Of a stretch of 64,000 bases of DNA, positions 1 to 7,916 are shown piece after piece. Each line of letters begins with the position of its first letter. The stretch's first letter is position 1. Both the position numbers and the translations under genes were made by a program. The notes under the pieces were generated by a model, which did no database searches, was not told the origin of the DNA, and saw nothing but the letters and a program-made list of their open reading frames with translations. This stretch comes from Bradyrhizobium tropiciagri. Its GTDB lineage: Bacteria; Pseudomonadota; Alphaproteobacteria; Rhizobiales; Xanthobacteraceae. The stretch spans positions 372,001 through 436,000 of the forward strand of contig NZ_JAFCKF010000003.1 in the NCBI RefSeq assembly GCF_018130545.1. Direction: 5' to 3'.

Positions 1-201
1 TTTGCAAGCGGGTGCAACGTTGCCGGTCTGTCGATCTCGCCGGCCGTCGGGGAGGCGCTTGCGGCCTGGATCGTGGACGGCGAGCCGCCGGTCGATCTAT
101 CGCCGATGTCGGTCACGCGGTTCAAAGACCAATCGTGGTCTGAAGAGCAATTGCAGAGCGAGGCCGCCTGGCAATATCGTCACTTCTACGGCGCGGTCTG
201 A
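1..201 (+). CDS. FAD-dependent oxidoreductase (DAO family), C-terminal end only
   Basis: Only the last 66 codons lie in the window; the frame is open from base 1 and ends in TGA at 199-201. The residues GCNVAGLSISPAVGEAL, followed by a Trp-Ile-Val-Asp-Gly-Glu segment, match the C-terminal end of the FAD-binding fold in DAO-family dehydrogenases such as sarcosine or dimethylglycine dehydrogenases, where this segment closes over the FAD. Substrate and N-terminal domain cannot be seen. It converges on the next gene (DUF4189, minus strand). The family call is good; the specific enzyme is unknown. Confidence 0.7.
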   Translation, partial: FASGCNVAGLSISPAVGEALAAWIVDGEPPVDLSPMSVTRFKDQSWSEEQLQSEAAWQYRHFYGAV

Positions 202-225
202 GCGCGGCTCGGGGCAGCGCTCTTT
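200..225 (+). terminator. weak candidate terminator hairpin
   Basis: A GAGCGC / GCGCTC inverted repeat followed by TTT lies directly behind the oxidoreductase stop codon. The stem is only 6 bp and the loop is 11 nt, so this is tentative. Confidence 0.3.
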
Positions 226-227
226 CG

Positions 228-635
228 CTACCCCTTGGCGTCGCAGGCCCAGGCGCGGATCACGCATTCCTTGCCACCATAGTCGTAGCACTTCTTGGTG
301 GCGGCATTGAGCGAGCTTGAGATCCGTGGCGCCACCGCATAGCCATGGGCGCCGCAGGGATTCTTCATGTCGATCGCAAGCGCGGCGCAGGCGCGCTTCA
401 TGGTGATGGTGGTGCAATCGCCCTTGCACTGCTTCAGCGCGGCGGCACGCGCGGCGCCTTCGGCAGGGTAATCATAGGCCTGGCCATAGGCCCCGCATTT
501 GCCGACCGCGAACGCGCCCGCAGCGTGTGCCTTGGGGACGAAGGTTTCCACGGAGAAACGCGTGGCGCCGAGCAGCAATGTCAAGACAAGGAAAGTCAGC
601 GCGCGGCGCTGCGCGGCGGCGGTTGAAATGATCAA
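228..635 (-). CDS. exported DUF4189-type small protein
   Basis: A 135-residue protein. The N-terminal 38 residues form a signal peptide: Arg-Arg, a hydrophobic core (LTFLVLTLLLG), then an AHAAGA cleavage region. The rest is rich in spaced cysteines and alanine (KCGAYG, KQCKGDC, KRACAALAID, CYDYGGKEC), the pattern of DUF4189 periplasmic proteins, whose role is unknown. The start is TTG; a GGGGGA ribosome site sits about 10 nt upstream and no ATG gives a better signal peptide. It lies 93 bp downstream of the cox-like genes on the same strand, so it may be read through from them, but nothing links it functionally. Confidence 0.7.
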   Translation of the reverse strand: MIISTAAAQRRALTFLVLTLLLGATRFSVETFVPKAHAAGAFAVGKCGAYGQAYDYPAEGAARAAALKQCKGDCTTITMKRACAALAIDMKNPCGAHGYAVAPRISSSLNAATKKCYDYGGKECVIRAWACDAKG

Positions 636-728
636 AGCGGAATTCCCCCAAAGTCCGGCGCGGACTGTACGCGGGGGTCGTTTCCAGATGGTGAATGACG
701 GGTTGATGGCGCGACGACGCGGATAAAG

Positions 729-2333
729 CTACCCCCGCCGCGCGGCTTCCAGCGCCTGCGGGGTATCGATGTCGAGGAAGGCGCTGTCGCCTTCGACCGG
801 CACCTCGGCGACGGCCTCGGCGTGCTTTGCGATCAAATGACGGGCGCCGATGTCGCCGTCGAGCGTCATCAATTCCTTGAAGAAGCGCCGCGACCACAGC
901 ACCGGATTGCCGCGGCGGCCCTCGCTGACCGGGACCGCGATCAGATGGCCGCGGTCGGGCGCAAAGGTCTCGATCATGCGGTCGATCAACTTGGCATCGA
1001 TCAGCGGCATATCGCCGAGGCAGACGATCGCGCCGTCGGCGCCGTCGGAGACCGCCGCGATGCCGGCCTTCACCGAGCTCGCAATGCCGCCGGCGAAGTC
1101 CGGGTTGCGGACGAATTTGACCTTGAGGCCATCAAGCGCCTGCTCGACCAGATCGGCCTGGTGCCCGGTGACGACGATCACCTCGGAAGCCTTCGAGGCC
1201 AGAGCCTGCTCGGCGACGACGCGCGCGAGCTTCTTGCCGTCGAGCTCGGCGAGCAATTTGTTCGGCCCGCCCATCCGGGTCGAACGACCGGCGGCGAGCA
1301 CGATCGCCGCGACGTTGCGGTTGCCTTCGGTGTCCGGCACGGTGCGCGGCTGCGGCCGCGTCACGATCTCCATCAGAAGGCCGCCGACGCCCATGCCGGT
1401 GAGATCCGACCGCGTCACCTTGATGCCGGCGAGCAGCCGCATCAGCACCCAGTCAAACCCGTTCTCGACCGGCGAGCGCGCGCAGCCCGGCGCGCCCAGC
1501 ACCGGCACGCCGCCGGCGCTGCCGATCAACAGCAGATTGCCCGGATCGACCGGCATGCCGAAATGCTCGACCGCGCCACCGATCTCGGTGATCGCCGCCG
1601 GGATGACGTCGCGGCGGTCGGCGATCGCCGACGCGCCGAACACGATGACGAGCTCGGCGCCGAGGCCGAGCAATTCCTTAATCGCGCCGGCGAGCACCGT
1701 CTCGTCATGCGGCACGCGGCGCTCGGCGATGATGGTGGCGCCGGCCGGCGCCAGCCGCTCGGCGGTGACGCGCAGCGTCTTGTCGATCACCTTCGGCGCA
1801 AGGCCCGGCAGCAAGGTCGAGACCACGCCGACCTTCTTGATCACATAAGGCGCGATCCGCAGCGCGTCCTTGCCCGCGACTGCGACGGCGGCATCGCGCA
1901 AGCGCCCCTCGACGCCGAACGGGATCAGCTTGACGGTCGCGATCATCTCGCCTTCGACCACCGGCTTATAGGCCGCGAGCGTGGCGAAGGTGATGGCCTC
2001 GTCGACGCCGTTGATACGATCGACCGCGGCGCGATCGACCACCAGCACGCCGGGGCGCGCCGCGAACAGATTGGCGCGGCCGGTGAAGGCGCGCTCGACA
2101 TTGACGCCCTCGCCCGCCACCGCCTGCGCGATGCTGGCGGCAGCTGTGTCCTCGGAGACGTCGCCTTCTTCCAGCCGCACCACGACGACGTCCTTGACGC
2201 CGGCCCTGGTCAGCGCGTCGACCTCCTCAGGGCCGATCGTGGTGCCCTTCTTGAGCACCAGCGCACCCTGGCGGAGCGTATGCACGGTGACGCCGCCAAT
2301 CGCGTCGGCCGGACTGGCGGGACCGAACTTCAT
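729..2333 (-). CDS. molybdopterin-binding / NTP-transferase (MocA/MobA-like) fusion protein
   Basis: A 534-residue two-domain protein. Roughly residues 1-330 form a MoeA/CinA-like molybdopterin-binding region (GASAIADRRDVIPAAI, then a conserved PGNLLLIGSAGGVPVLGAPG segment). The C-terminal part, from about residue 340, is a MobA/MocA-type nucleotidyltransferase with AIVLAAGRSTRMGGPNKLLA as nucleotide-binding loop and LGDMPLI as the metal-binding Asp motif. MocA-type enzymes make the cytosine dinucleotide form of molybdenum cofactor used by xanthine-dehydrogenase-family enzymes. That role is inferred from family and from neighbours: its ATG overlaps the stop of the upstream xdhC gene (ATGA), so the two are translationally coupled. 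Confidence 0.85.
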   Translation of the reverse strand: MKFGPASPADAIGGVTVHTLRQGALVLKKGTTIGPEEVDALTRAGVKDVVVVRLEEGDVSEDTAAASIAQAVAGEGVNVERAFTGRANLFAARPGVLVVDRAAVDRINGVDEAITFATLAAYKPVVEGEMIATVKLIPFGVEGRLRDAAVAVAGKDALRIAPYVIKKVGVVSTLLPGLAPKVIDKTLRVTAERLAPAGATIIAERRVPHDETVLAGAIKELLGLGAELVIVFGASAIADRRDVIPAAITEIGGAVEHFGMPVDPGNLLLIGSAGGVPVLGAPGCARSPVENGFDWVLMRLLAGIKVTRSDLTGMGVGGLLMEIVTRPQPRTVPDTEGNRNVAAIVLAAGRSTRMGGPNKLLAELDGKKLARVVAEQALASKASEVIVVTGHQADLVEQALDGLKVKFVRNPDFAGGIASSVKAGIAAVSDGADGAIVCLGDMPLIDAKLIDRMIETFAPDRGHLIAVPVSEGRRGNPVLWSRRFFKELMTLDGDIGARHLIAKHAEAVAEVPVEGDSAFLDIDTPQALEAARRG

Positions 2334-3043
2334 GCCGCTTCTTCTTTTTCCTTGGAGTTTTCTTTGGGAGGCAGACGTAGCAGCGCGGTGATCTCGGCCA
2401 TGATCGCAACCGCGATCTCCGACGGCGACACCGCGCCGATGTCGAGCCCGATCGGCGCGTGGATCCGCGCGATGTCACTGTCCTTGGCGCCCTGCGCGCG
2501 CAGCCGCTCGGCGCGCTTGGCGTGGGTCTTCCGCGAGCCGAGCGCGCCGATATAGAAGCAGTCGCGGTCAAAGGCGTGCAGCAACGCCGGATCGTCGATC
2601 TTGGGATCATGCGTCACCGCGACGAACGCGGTGTAATGATCGACATTGAGCGGCGGCAGCGCGACATCAGGCCATTCGGCGACCAGCGGCACGTCGGGGA
2701 AACGCTCCGGGCTTGCAAACGCCGTGCGCGGATCGACCACCGTGACGTCATAGTCGAGCGAACGCGCCAGCGGCGCCAGCGCCTGGCTGATATGCACCGC
2801 GCCGATGATCACGAGCTTTGCGGTCGGCGCGTAGACGTTGAGGAACAGCTTCTTGCCCGCGACCTCGACATTGCCGCTCTTGCCCATCCGCAGCTGCTTC
2901 GAAAGTTCGGCGCGCAGCGGATCGACGGCGATGTCCTGGGCCTTGACCAGGCGCTGCTCGCCATTGGCGGTGTCAGTGACGATGATGACAGGGCGGCGCG
3001 CGGCACGCTCGGCGTTGAGTTGTGTCAGGGTCTCGAGTTTCAC
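2330..3043 (-). CDS. XdhC family protein, Rossmann-type C-terminal domain
   Basis: A 237-residue XdhC-family protein carrying the XdhC C-terminal NAD-like domain: a beta-alpha-beta start (KLVIIGAVHISQALAPLA), the conserved AVTHDPKIDD segment, and the FYIGALGSRKTHAKRAERL signature. XdhC proteins bind and protect the finished molybdenum cofactor and pass it to the large subunit of xanthine-dehydrogenase-type enzymes. It sits 2 bp from a separate short XdhC N-domain gene upstream and overlaps the nucleotidyltransferase gene downstream. The two halves of XdhC are therefore encoded by separate genes here, an arrangement common in cox-type loci. Confidence 0.9.
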   Translation of the reverse strand: MKLETLTQLNAERAARRPVIIVTDTANGEQRLVKAQDIAVDPLRAELSKQLRMGKSGNVEVAGKKLFLNVYAPTAKLVIIGAVHISQALAPLARSLDYDVTVVDPRTAFASPERFPDVPLVAEWPDVALPPLNVDHYTAFVAVTHDPKIDDPALLHAFDRDCFYIGALGSRKTHAKRAERLRAQGAKDSDIARIHAPIGLDIGAVSPSEIAVAIMAEITALLRLPPKENSKEKEEAA

Positions 3044-3045
3044 GG

Positions 3046-3369
3046 CTAGCCGACCTTCTCGACGAACACGCGGATGGTGCCGCCGCAGGACAGGCCAACG
3101 TTCCAGGCCGTCTCGTCGGCGACGCCGAATTCCAACATCTTGGGCTGGCCGCTCGCGATCACGTCGAGCGCCTCGGTGACCACCGCGCCCTCGACACAGC
3201 CGCCGGAGACCGAGCCCAGAAACGTGCCGTCGTCATTGATGACGAGGCTGGAGCCGGCCGGGCGCGGCGCCGAGCCCCAGGTCTCGACCACGGTGGCAAG
3301 CGCCACGCCGTGGCCCTGCTTCTGCCAGGTCTCGGCGGCCTGAAGAATGTCTTCGTCGCGGTTCAGCAT
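3046..3369 (-). CDS. XdhC/CoxI N-terminal domain protein
   Basis: A 107-residue protein equal to the short XdhC_CoxI domain. Diagnostic parts are ATVVETWGSAPRPAGSSLV, the SVSGGCVEGAVV motif and LSCGGTIRVFVE, whose cysteines are conserved in the family. Together with the following 237-residue XdhC it should make up a full cofactor-insertion chaperone. It lies 11 bp after the VWA gene in the same minus-strand run. No Rossmann domain is attached, which is normal for the split form. The exact partner enzyme is uncertain because no molybdenum subunit is encoded nearby. Confidence 0.88.
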   Translation of the reverse strand: MLNRDEDILQAAETWQKQGHGVALATVVETWGSAPRPAGSSLVINDDGTFLGSVSGGCVEGAVVTEALDVIASGQPKMLEFGVADETAWNVGLSCGGTIRVFVEKVG

Positions 3370-3380
3370 AGAAACCTCCC

Positions 3381-4583
3381 TCAGGCCACGGATCGGATCA
3401 GGCTGCGGTGGTGCGCCGGCGGCGGGGATGACAGCGCCCCGATCAAGCCCTTGATGGACGTCAAGTTATGCACCGGGCGAAATTCGTCAACGTGGGGCAA
3501 CATCATTTTGATGCCCTGCGCCTTGGCCTCGAAGCCGGAGTAGCGCAGCAGCGGGTTGAGCCAGATCAGGCGGCGGCAGGAGCGGTGCAAACGGTCCATC
3601 TCGAAGGCCAGTTTGGCATCTGCCTCCCGTTCTAGTCCATCGGATATAAGGAGGACGATGGCGCCCTGCCCGAGCACCCGGCGGGCCCAGAGCTGGTTGA
3701 AGGTGTGCAGCGAGGTCGCGATCCGGGTCCCGCCGGCCCAGTCCTCGACCGAGGACGAGCAGCTCGCCAGCGCCTCGTCGGGGTCACGCGCCCGTAACGC
3801 GCGCGTCACATTGGTCAGGCGGGTGCCGAACAGGAACACCGAGACCCGCTTGCGGGCATCGGTGATGGCATGCAGGAAGTGCAGGAACAGGCGGGTGTAC
3901 TCGCTCATCGAGCCGGAGATATCGAGCAGCGCCACGATCGGCGCCGGCTTCTCGATCCGGCCGAGCTTGCGGATATCGATGATTTCGCCGCCGGTGCGTA
4001 GCGAGTTGCGCACGGTGCGGCGCATGTCGAGCCGCAGGCCGCGCGCGTCGGGCTGGTAGCGGCGGGTGACGAGCTCGGCCTGCGGCAGCCGCATCTTGGC
4101 GATCTCGCGCGTCACCTCGGCGATCTCGGCCGCGGTCATCTGCGCAAAATCCTTCTTCTGCAGGATCTCCTTGTCGGAGACCGAGAGCTTGAGTTCCTGC
4201 TCCTGGGCCTGCGGCCGCTCCTCGTTCTTCGCCGGCTGCGCCATCGCCTCCTGGACGCGGCGCGAGGCCGGCGGCGGCTTCTTCTTGGCGTGGTCGGGCA
4301 GCGGCACCGAATCCAGCATGCTCTTCCACTCCTCGGCGGCGCGGAAGAACAGCATGAAGGCCTGGCGGAAGATCAGCGCATGCTCATGGCGCTTGACGAA
4401 GATCGCCTCCAGCGTGGCGTAGAAATCGAGGCGATTGCCGACCTCGATCAGCTGCAGCGCATTGAGCGCATCGATCACCGAGCCCGGTCCGACGGGAAGC
4501 CCGGCCGCCCGCAGCGCCCGGGCAAAGCCGATCACGTTGTCGGCCATGTGGCCGGTCGGAGGCGCGAGGTGGTTGATCGCCAT
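3381..4583 (-). CDS. VWA domain protein, CoxE family
   Basis: A 400-residue CoxE-like protein. The C-terminal half carries a von Willebrand A fold with an intact MIDAS motif (LDISGSMSEYTR) and a later LLISDGLERE strand; the middle (about residues 100-190) is charged and Lys/Glu-rich. In Oligotropha, CoxE works with the AAA+ protein CoxD in assembling the Cu/Mo centre of CO dehydrogenase; here it follows a MoxR/CoxD gene in the same order. The start ATG at 4583 has a GAGCAGAAG site. A palindromic repeat sits between it and the upstream ATPase gene, so the two may not be equally expressed. Confidence 0.88.
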   Translation of the reverse strand: MAINHLAPPTGHMADNVIGFARALRAAGLPVGPGSVIDALNALQLIEVGNRLDFYATLEAIFVKRHEHALIFRQAFMLFFRAAEEWKSMLDSVPLPDHAKKKPPPASRRVQEAMAQPAKNEERPQAQEQELKLSVSDKEILQKKDFAQMTAAEIAEVTREIAKMRLPQAELVTRRYQPDARGLRLDMRRTVRNSLRTGGEIIDIRKLGRIEKPAPIVALLDISGSMSEYTRLFLHFLHAITDARKRVSVFLFGTRLTNVTRALRARDPDEALASCSSSVEDWAGGTRIATSLHTFNQLWARRVLGQGAIVLLISDGLEREADAKLAFEMDRLHRSCRRLIWLNPLLRYSGFEAKAQGIKMMLPHVDEFRPVHNLTSIKGLIGALSSPPPAHHRSLIRSVA

Positions 4584-4605
4584 CTTCTGCTCGATCCATC
4601 AGCCA

Positions 4606-4704
4606 CGTCATTCCGGGATGCGCCGTTAGGCGCAGGCCCGGAATCCATAACCACGATCGTGAGTATGGATTCCGGGCTCGCGCTGCGCGCGCCCCGGAAT
4701 GACG
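4606..4704. repeat. intergenic palindromic repeat, nested inverted arms
   Basis: The sequence begins CGTCATTCCGGG and ends CCCCGGAATGACG. An inner pair (CCCGGAATCCATA and TATGGATTCCGGG) surrounds a short centre, so it can fold into a long double hairpin. This kind of element is dispersed between genes in Bradyrhizobium-type genomes. It fills almost the whole gap between the VWA and MoxR genes and codes for nothing visible. Confidence 0.85.
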
Positions 4705-4728
4705 GACGCAAAATGCAACGCGCGCGAC

Positions 4729-5637
4729 TTACGTCTCGCTCGTCGCTTCCTTCAATGTCTTCTGCAGCGCATCGCCCTGCATGCGCGCGATGTCGTCCTG
4801 ATACTTGAGCAGCGCGCCCAGCGTGTCGCCGACCACTTGCGGCGTCAGCGAGCGGGCGTCGAGCTCGGACAGTGCTGTGGCCCAGTCGATGGTCTCAGCG
4901 ACACCAGGCGACTTGTAGAAGTCCTGGTTGCGCAGCGCCTGCACGAAGCGGACGACCTGCTGCGACAGCTTCGCGGAGATGTTCGGCACCCGCGACTTGA
5001 CGATCGCGAGCTCGCGGTCCGCCGTGGGATAATCCACCCAGTGATAGAGGCAGCGCCGCTTCAGCGCGTCGTGGATCTCGCGCGTGCGGTTCGAGGTGAT
5101 GATCACGATCGGCGGCGCCGGCGCCTTCACGGTGCCGAGCTCGGGGATCGTGACCTGGAAGTCGCTGAGGATTTCCAACAGATACGCCTCGAACGCCTCG
5201 TCGGCGCGGTCGAGCTCATCGATCAGCAGCACCGGCGGCCCCGCGACATCCGGCTCTAGCGCCTGCAACAGCGGCCGCTTGATCAGAAAGCGCTCGGCGA
5301 ATATGTCGCTCGCGAGCTGGTCGCGATCGGTGTCGCCGGAGGCTTCCGCCAGCCGGATCGCGATCATCTGCGCCGCGCTGCTCCACTCATAGACCGCGGA
5401 GGCGACGTCGAGGCCTTCATAGCATTGCAGGCGGATCAGCTTGCGCCCGAGTGCCGCCGACAGGACCTTTGCGATCTCGGTCTTGCCGACGCCGGCCTCG
5501 CCTTCAAGGAACAGCGGCCGGCCCATCCGCAGCGCGAGATAGGTCACGGTCGCGAGCGACCGCTCGGCAAGATAGCCGCGCGACGTCAACAGCCCCTCGA
5601 GCGCATCGACGGAAGTGGGTAACGCCGATGCACTCAT
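4729..5637 (-). CDS. MoxR-family AAA+ ATPase, CoxD-like
   Basis: A 302-residue AAA+ ATPase. Walker A is GEAGVGKT at residues 46-53; Walker B is VLLIDELDRADEAFEAYLLE near residues 135-155; sensor 1 is IITSNRTREIHDALKRRC. The family (MoxR/CoxD) acts as a chaperone in metallocentre assembly, paired with a VWA protein. The downstream gene is the VWA CoxE homologue and the upstream genes are the [2Fe-2S] and FAD subunits of the cox-like enzyme, which fits that role. The ribosome site before the ATG at 5637 is weak. Confidence 0.9.
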   Translation of the reverse strand: MSASALPTSVDALEGLLTSRGYLAERSLATVTYLALRMGRPLFLEGEAGVGKTEIAKVLSAALGRKLIRLQCYEGLDVASAVYEWSSAAQMIAIRLAEASGDTDRDQLASDIFAERFLIKRPLLQALEPDVAGPPVLLIDELDRADEAFEAYLLEILSDFQVTIPELGTVKAPAPPIVIITSNRTREIHDALKRRCLYHWVDYPTADRELAIVKSRVPNISAKLSQQVVRFVQALRNQDFYKSPGVAETIDWATALSELDARSLTPQVVGDTLGALLKYQDDIARMQGDALQKTLKEATSET

Positions 5638-5682
5638 GGAACAGCCAGTCTTCGAACAGGGGTTAGCAACATCACGCCTTGG

Positions 5683-5780
5683 CTAGTTCTTGGGGCTAGT
5701 TCTTGGATCTAGTCCTTGAGGTCTAGGTCGCATCTAGTCCCTTGGATCTAGTCCCGCGACCTAGTCCCTTGGATTTAGTC
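5683..5780. repeat. degenerate tandem array of CTAG-containing units
   Basis: Seven CTAG tetranucleotides begin at 5683, 5695, 5709, 5723, 5734, 5748 and 5761, and an eighth unit (TTAG) begins at about 5775. Read on the minus strand the unit is close to AAGGACTAGATC with a period of 11-14 bases. The last unit contains the stop codon and final codons of the FAD-subunit gene, so the array looks like repeated copying of that gene's 3' end. No protein is encoded in it. Confidence 0.8.
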
Positions 5781-6581
5781 CTTGGCGTTGGCGGCTTCCA
5801 CCGCCCGGCGCGTCAAAACGCCGATCAAATGCGCGCGGTATTCGGCGCTGCCGTGCAGGTCGCTGTTCAGCCCATCGGCCGGAACCGCGATGCCGTCGAG
5901 CACCTTGTGCGAGAAGCGCTTCTTCAGGGCCTCCTCGTACGCGGCAACGCGGAACACGCCGTCGGAGCCGGCACCGGTGACCGCGACGCGGACGTCGGAC
6001 GGACGCTTGGCCACGAACACACCGACCAACGCATAGCGCGAGGCCTGGTTGCGGAACTTGATGTAAGCCGCCTTCTTCGGCAGCGGGAACATCACCTTGG
6101 TGATGATCTCGTCGGCTTCGAGCGCAGTCGAGAACAGGCCCTGGAAATACTCCTCGGCCTTCAGGCGGCGCTTATTGGTGACGATGGTCGCGCCCAGCGC
6201 CAGCACCGCGGCCGGGTAGTCGGCGGTCGGGTCATTGTTGGCGAGCGAGCCGCCGATGGTGCCGCGATGGCGCACCGCGGGATCTCCGATCAGGCCGGCC
6301 AATTCGGCCAGCGCCGGGATCGCCTCGCCGACAACAGCGGAGTTCGCGACCTCGGCGTGCTTGGCGGTGGCGCCGATCACCAGCGAGCGGCCCTTCATCT
6401 CGATCGTGTTGAGACCTTCGATGTGGGAGAGATCGACCAGATGCGGCGGGCTCGCGAGCCGCTGCTTCATGACCGGCACCAGCGTGTGACCGCCGGCAAT
6501 CAGCTTGGCGTCCTCGTTCTTCACCAGCAGATTGGCGGCCTGCCGTACGGTGCCGGGACGATGATATTTGAATTCGTACAT
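5775..6581 (-). CDS. FAD-binding subunit, CO dehydrogenase/xanthine dehydrogenase family (CoxM-like)
   Basis: A 268-residue medium subunit. The two FAD pyrophosphate-binding motifs are AGGHT at residues 29-33 and TIGGS at 108-112, followed by [10 protein letters not shown], all typical of CoxM/CutM. It would pass electrons from the [2Fe-2S] subunit to a quinone or other acceptor in a three-subunit molybdenum hydroxylase. An AGGA ribosome site precedes the ATG at 6581. It lies 37 bp after the [2Fe-2S] subunit gene. The large catalytic subunit normally found beside these two is missing here. Confidence 0.9.
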   Translation of the reverse strand: MYEFKYHRPGTVRQAANLLVKNEDAKLIAGGHTLVPVMKQRLASPPHLVDLSHIEGLNTIEMKGRSLVIGATAKHAEVANSAVVGEAIPALAELAGLIGDPAVRHRGTIGGSLANNDPTADYPAAVLALGATIVTNKRRLKAEEYFQGLFSTALEADEIITKVMFPLPKKAAYIKFRNQASRYALVGVFVAKRPSDVRVAVTGAGSDGVFRVAAYEEALKKRFSHKVLDGIAVPADGLNSDLHGSAEYRAHLIGVLTRRAVEAANAKD

Positions 6582-6618
6582 TGGAATGTCCTGATCGCAG
6601 ATCGCGACGAATTGCTGA

Positions 6619-7104
6619 CTAAGCGAGGTCCGATTTGGCCATCGCCTTGGCGCCGGCGGCGATCGAAGCGACGATGTTCTGGTAGCCGGTGCAGCGGCAC
6701 AGATTGCCTTCCAGCTCCTCGCGGATCACCTCGTCGGAGAGCTCGTGGCCCTTGCGATGCACCAGGTCGACGGCGGTCATGATCATGCCCGGCGTGCAGA
6801 AGCCGCACTGCAGGCCGTGATGCTCGCGGAAGGCCTCCTGCATCGGATGCAGCGGCGCGCCATCGGCAGCCAGCCCCTCGATGGTCTTGACCTCATGACC
6901 GTCGGCCATCACCGCGAGCGTCGTGCAGGACTTCACCGCCTTGCCGTCGAGGTGCACGACGCAGGCGCCGCACTGCGAGGTGTCGCAGCCGACATGGGTA
7001 CCGGTCAGCCGCAGATTTTCGCGCAGAAACTGGACCAGAAGGGTACGGGGGTCGACATTGGCGTTAACGGGGTTGCCGTTCACGATCATTGAAATCTTGG
7101 CCAT
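6619..7104 (-). CDS. [2Fe-2S] subunit, CO dehydrogenase/xanthine dehydrogenase family (CoxS-like)
   Basis: A 161-residue small subunit carrying two [2Fe-2S] clusters. The N-terminal plant-ferredoxin-type cluster uses Cys40, 45, 48 and 60 ([10 protein letters not shown]...C); the C-terminal cluster uses Cys100, 103, 136 and 138 ([18 protein letters not shown]). The start at 7104 (MAKISM) is chosen over an upstream in-frame ATG because an AAGAGAG ribosome site precedes it and homologous proteins begin there. It follows the CoxG-like gene and precedes the FAD subunit in one minus-strand run. Confidence 0.93.
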   Translation of the reverse strand: MAKISMIVNGNPVNANVDPRTLLVQFLRENLRLTGTHVGCDTSQCGACVVHLDGKAVKSCTTLAVMADGHEVKTIEGLAADGAPLHPMQEAFREHHGLQCGFCTPGMIMTAVDLVHRKGHELSDEVIREELEGNLCRCTGYQNIVASIAAGAKAMAKSDLA

Positions 7105-7258
7105 CAGCACTCTCTTATCTGCCCCACCGCATATCGGCGAAGCAGGCGGTTTAAAATCATTCCAGACGGCATAATATGGGCGCGCCCCGCGATGGGCAAC
7201 CTTTCGAGCCACCCATCCAGAGCATGGCGGGGCCTAATCAACCGGCCCGCGAACAGGG

Positions 7259-7705
7259 CTAACCCTGCACCGCCTTGGCAAAATTTGCAAAGAATTCATC
7301 GGCCAACTTCTTGGCGGCGCCGTTGATCAGGCGCTGGCCGAGCTGGGCGAGCTTGCCGCCGATCTGCGCCTCCACGTTGTAGCTCAGAAGCGTGCCGCCA
7401 TCCTTGTCGGCGAGGCCGACGGTGGCGCCGCCCTTGGCAAAGCCGGCGACCCCGCCCTCGCCTTCGCCCGAGATCTTGTAGCCATTCGGCGGGTCGAGAT
7501 CGCTCAAGGTGACCTTGCCCTTGAAGCGGGCCGAGACCGGGCCGACCTTCATCTTCGCGGTGGCGCGGAAGCCGCCCTCGTCGGTCTTCTCCAGCTCTTC
7601 GCAGCCGGGAATGCAGGCCTTCAACACTTCGGGATCGTTGAGCTTGTCCCACACAGCCTGGCGCGGCGCTGCAAGCTGGACTTCGCCGGTCATTGTCATG
7701 GCCAT
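7259..7705 (-). CDS. SRPBCC-fold CoxG-like protein
   Basis: A 148-residue protein of the CoxG/SRPBCC family. Family-typical stretches are APRQAVWDKLNDPEVLKACI (with PGCEELEK after it), FKGKVTLSDLDPP and SGEGEGGVAGFAKGGA. CoxG homologues help tether or mature CO-dehydrogenase-type enzymes at the membrane; the exact function is not settled. It is first in the minus-strand cluster, has a strong GGAGG site before the ATG at 7705, and is 154 bp upstream of the [2Fe-2S] subunit gene. The divergent pcaB gene begins 211 bp away. Confidence 0.87.
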   Translation of the reverse strand: MAMTMTGEVQLAAPRQAVWDKLNDPEVLKACIPGCEELEKTDEGGFRATAKMKVGPVSARFKGKVTLSDLDPPNGYKISGEGEGGVAGFAKGGATVGLADKDGGTLLSYNVEAQIGGKLAQLGQRLINGAAKKLADEFFANFAKAVQG

Positions 7706-7888
7706 GGGGGACCTCCTCGATCGCTAAGAACCTTTTCCCCCAAGTAAAGCAGCCGGGGCGCAAAGGAAAGGGCACCTTCGGAGGATGAGCGATGCATATT
7801 CGCAACCGCAGCAAGCCAATCCCGCCGTTTACGAATTCGCGCGATCCGCACTGCCGAAATTGACGGCAGCGCCGGGGCATTGGCAGGA

Positions 7889-7915
7889 GCGCGCGACAGT
7901 GGTTAGGTCGCGCGC
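7889..7915. promoter_or_regulatory. perfect inverted repeat abutting the pcaB start codon
   Basis: GCGCGCGAC (7889-7897) and GTCGCGCGC (7907-7915) form perfect 9-bp arms around a 9-nt spacer, ending one base before the pcaB ATG. In RNA this would be a stable hairpin over the ribosome-binding region; in DNA it could be an operator. No other clear Shine-Dalgarno sequence is visible here. Confidence 0.5.
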
Positions 7916-7916
7916 C

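Noticed and set aside
822-2555. Long plus-strand open frame opposite the molybdenum-cofactor gene
   Set aside because: Antisense to a clear two-domain enzyme; composition is that of reverse-complemented high-GC codons.
5683-5780. CTAG array as a CRISPR
   Set aside because: Units are only 11-14 bases, have no unique spacers and vary in sequence; no cas gene is nearby.
7785-7916. N-terminal extension of pcaB from the ATG at 7785
   Set aside because: The 44 extra residues match nothing in the family, the ATG directly follows GGAGG with no spacing, and the shorter protein has the normal PcaB length.
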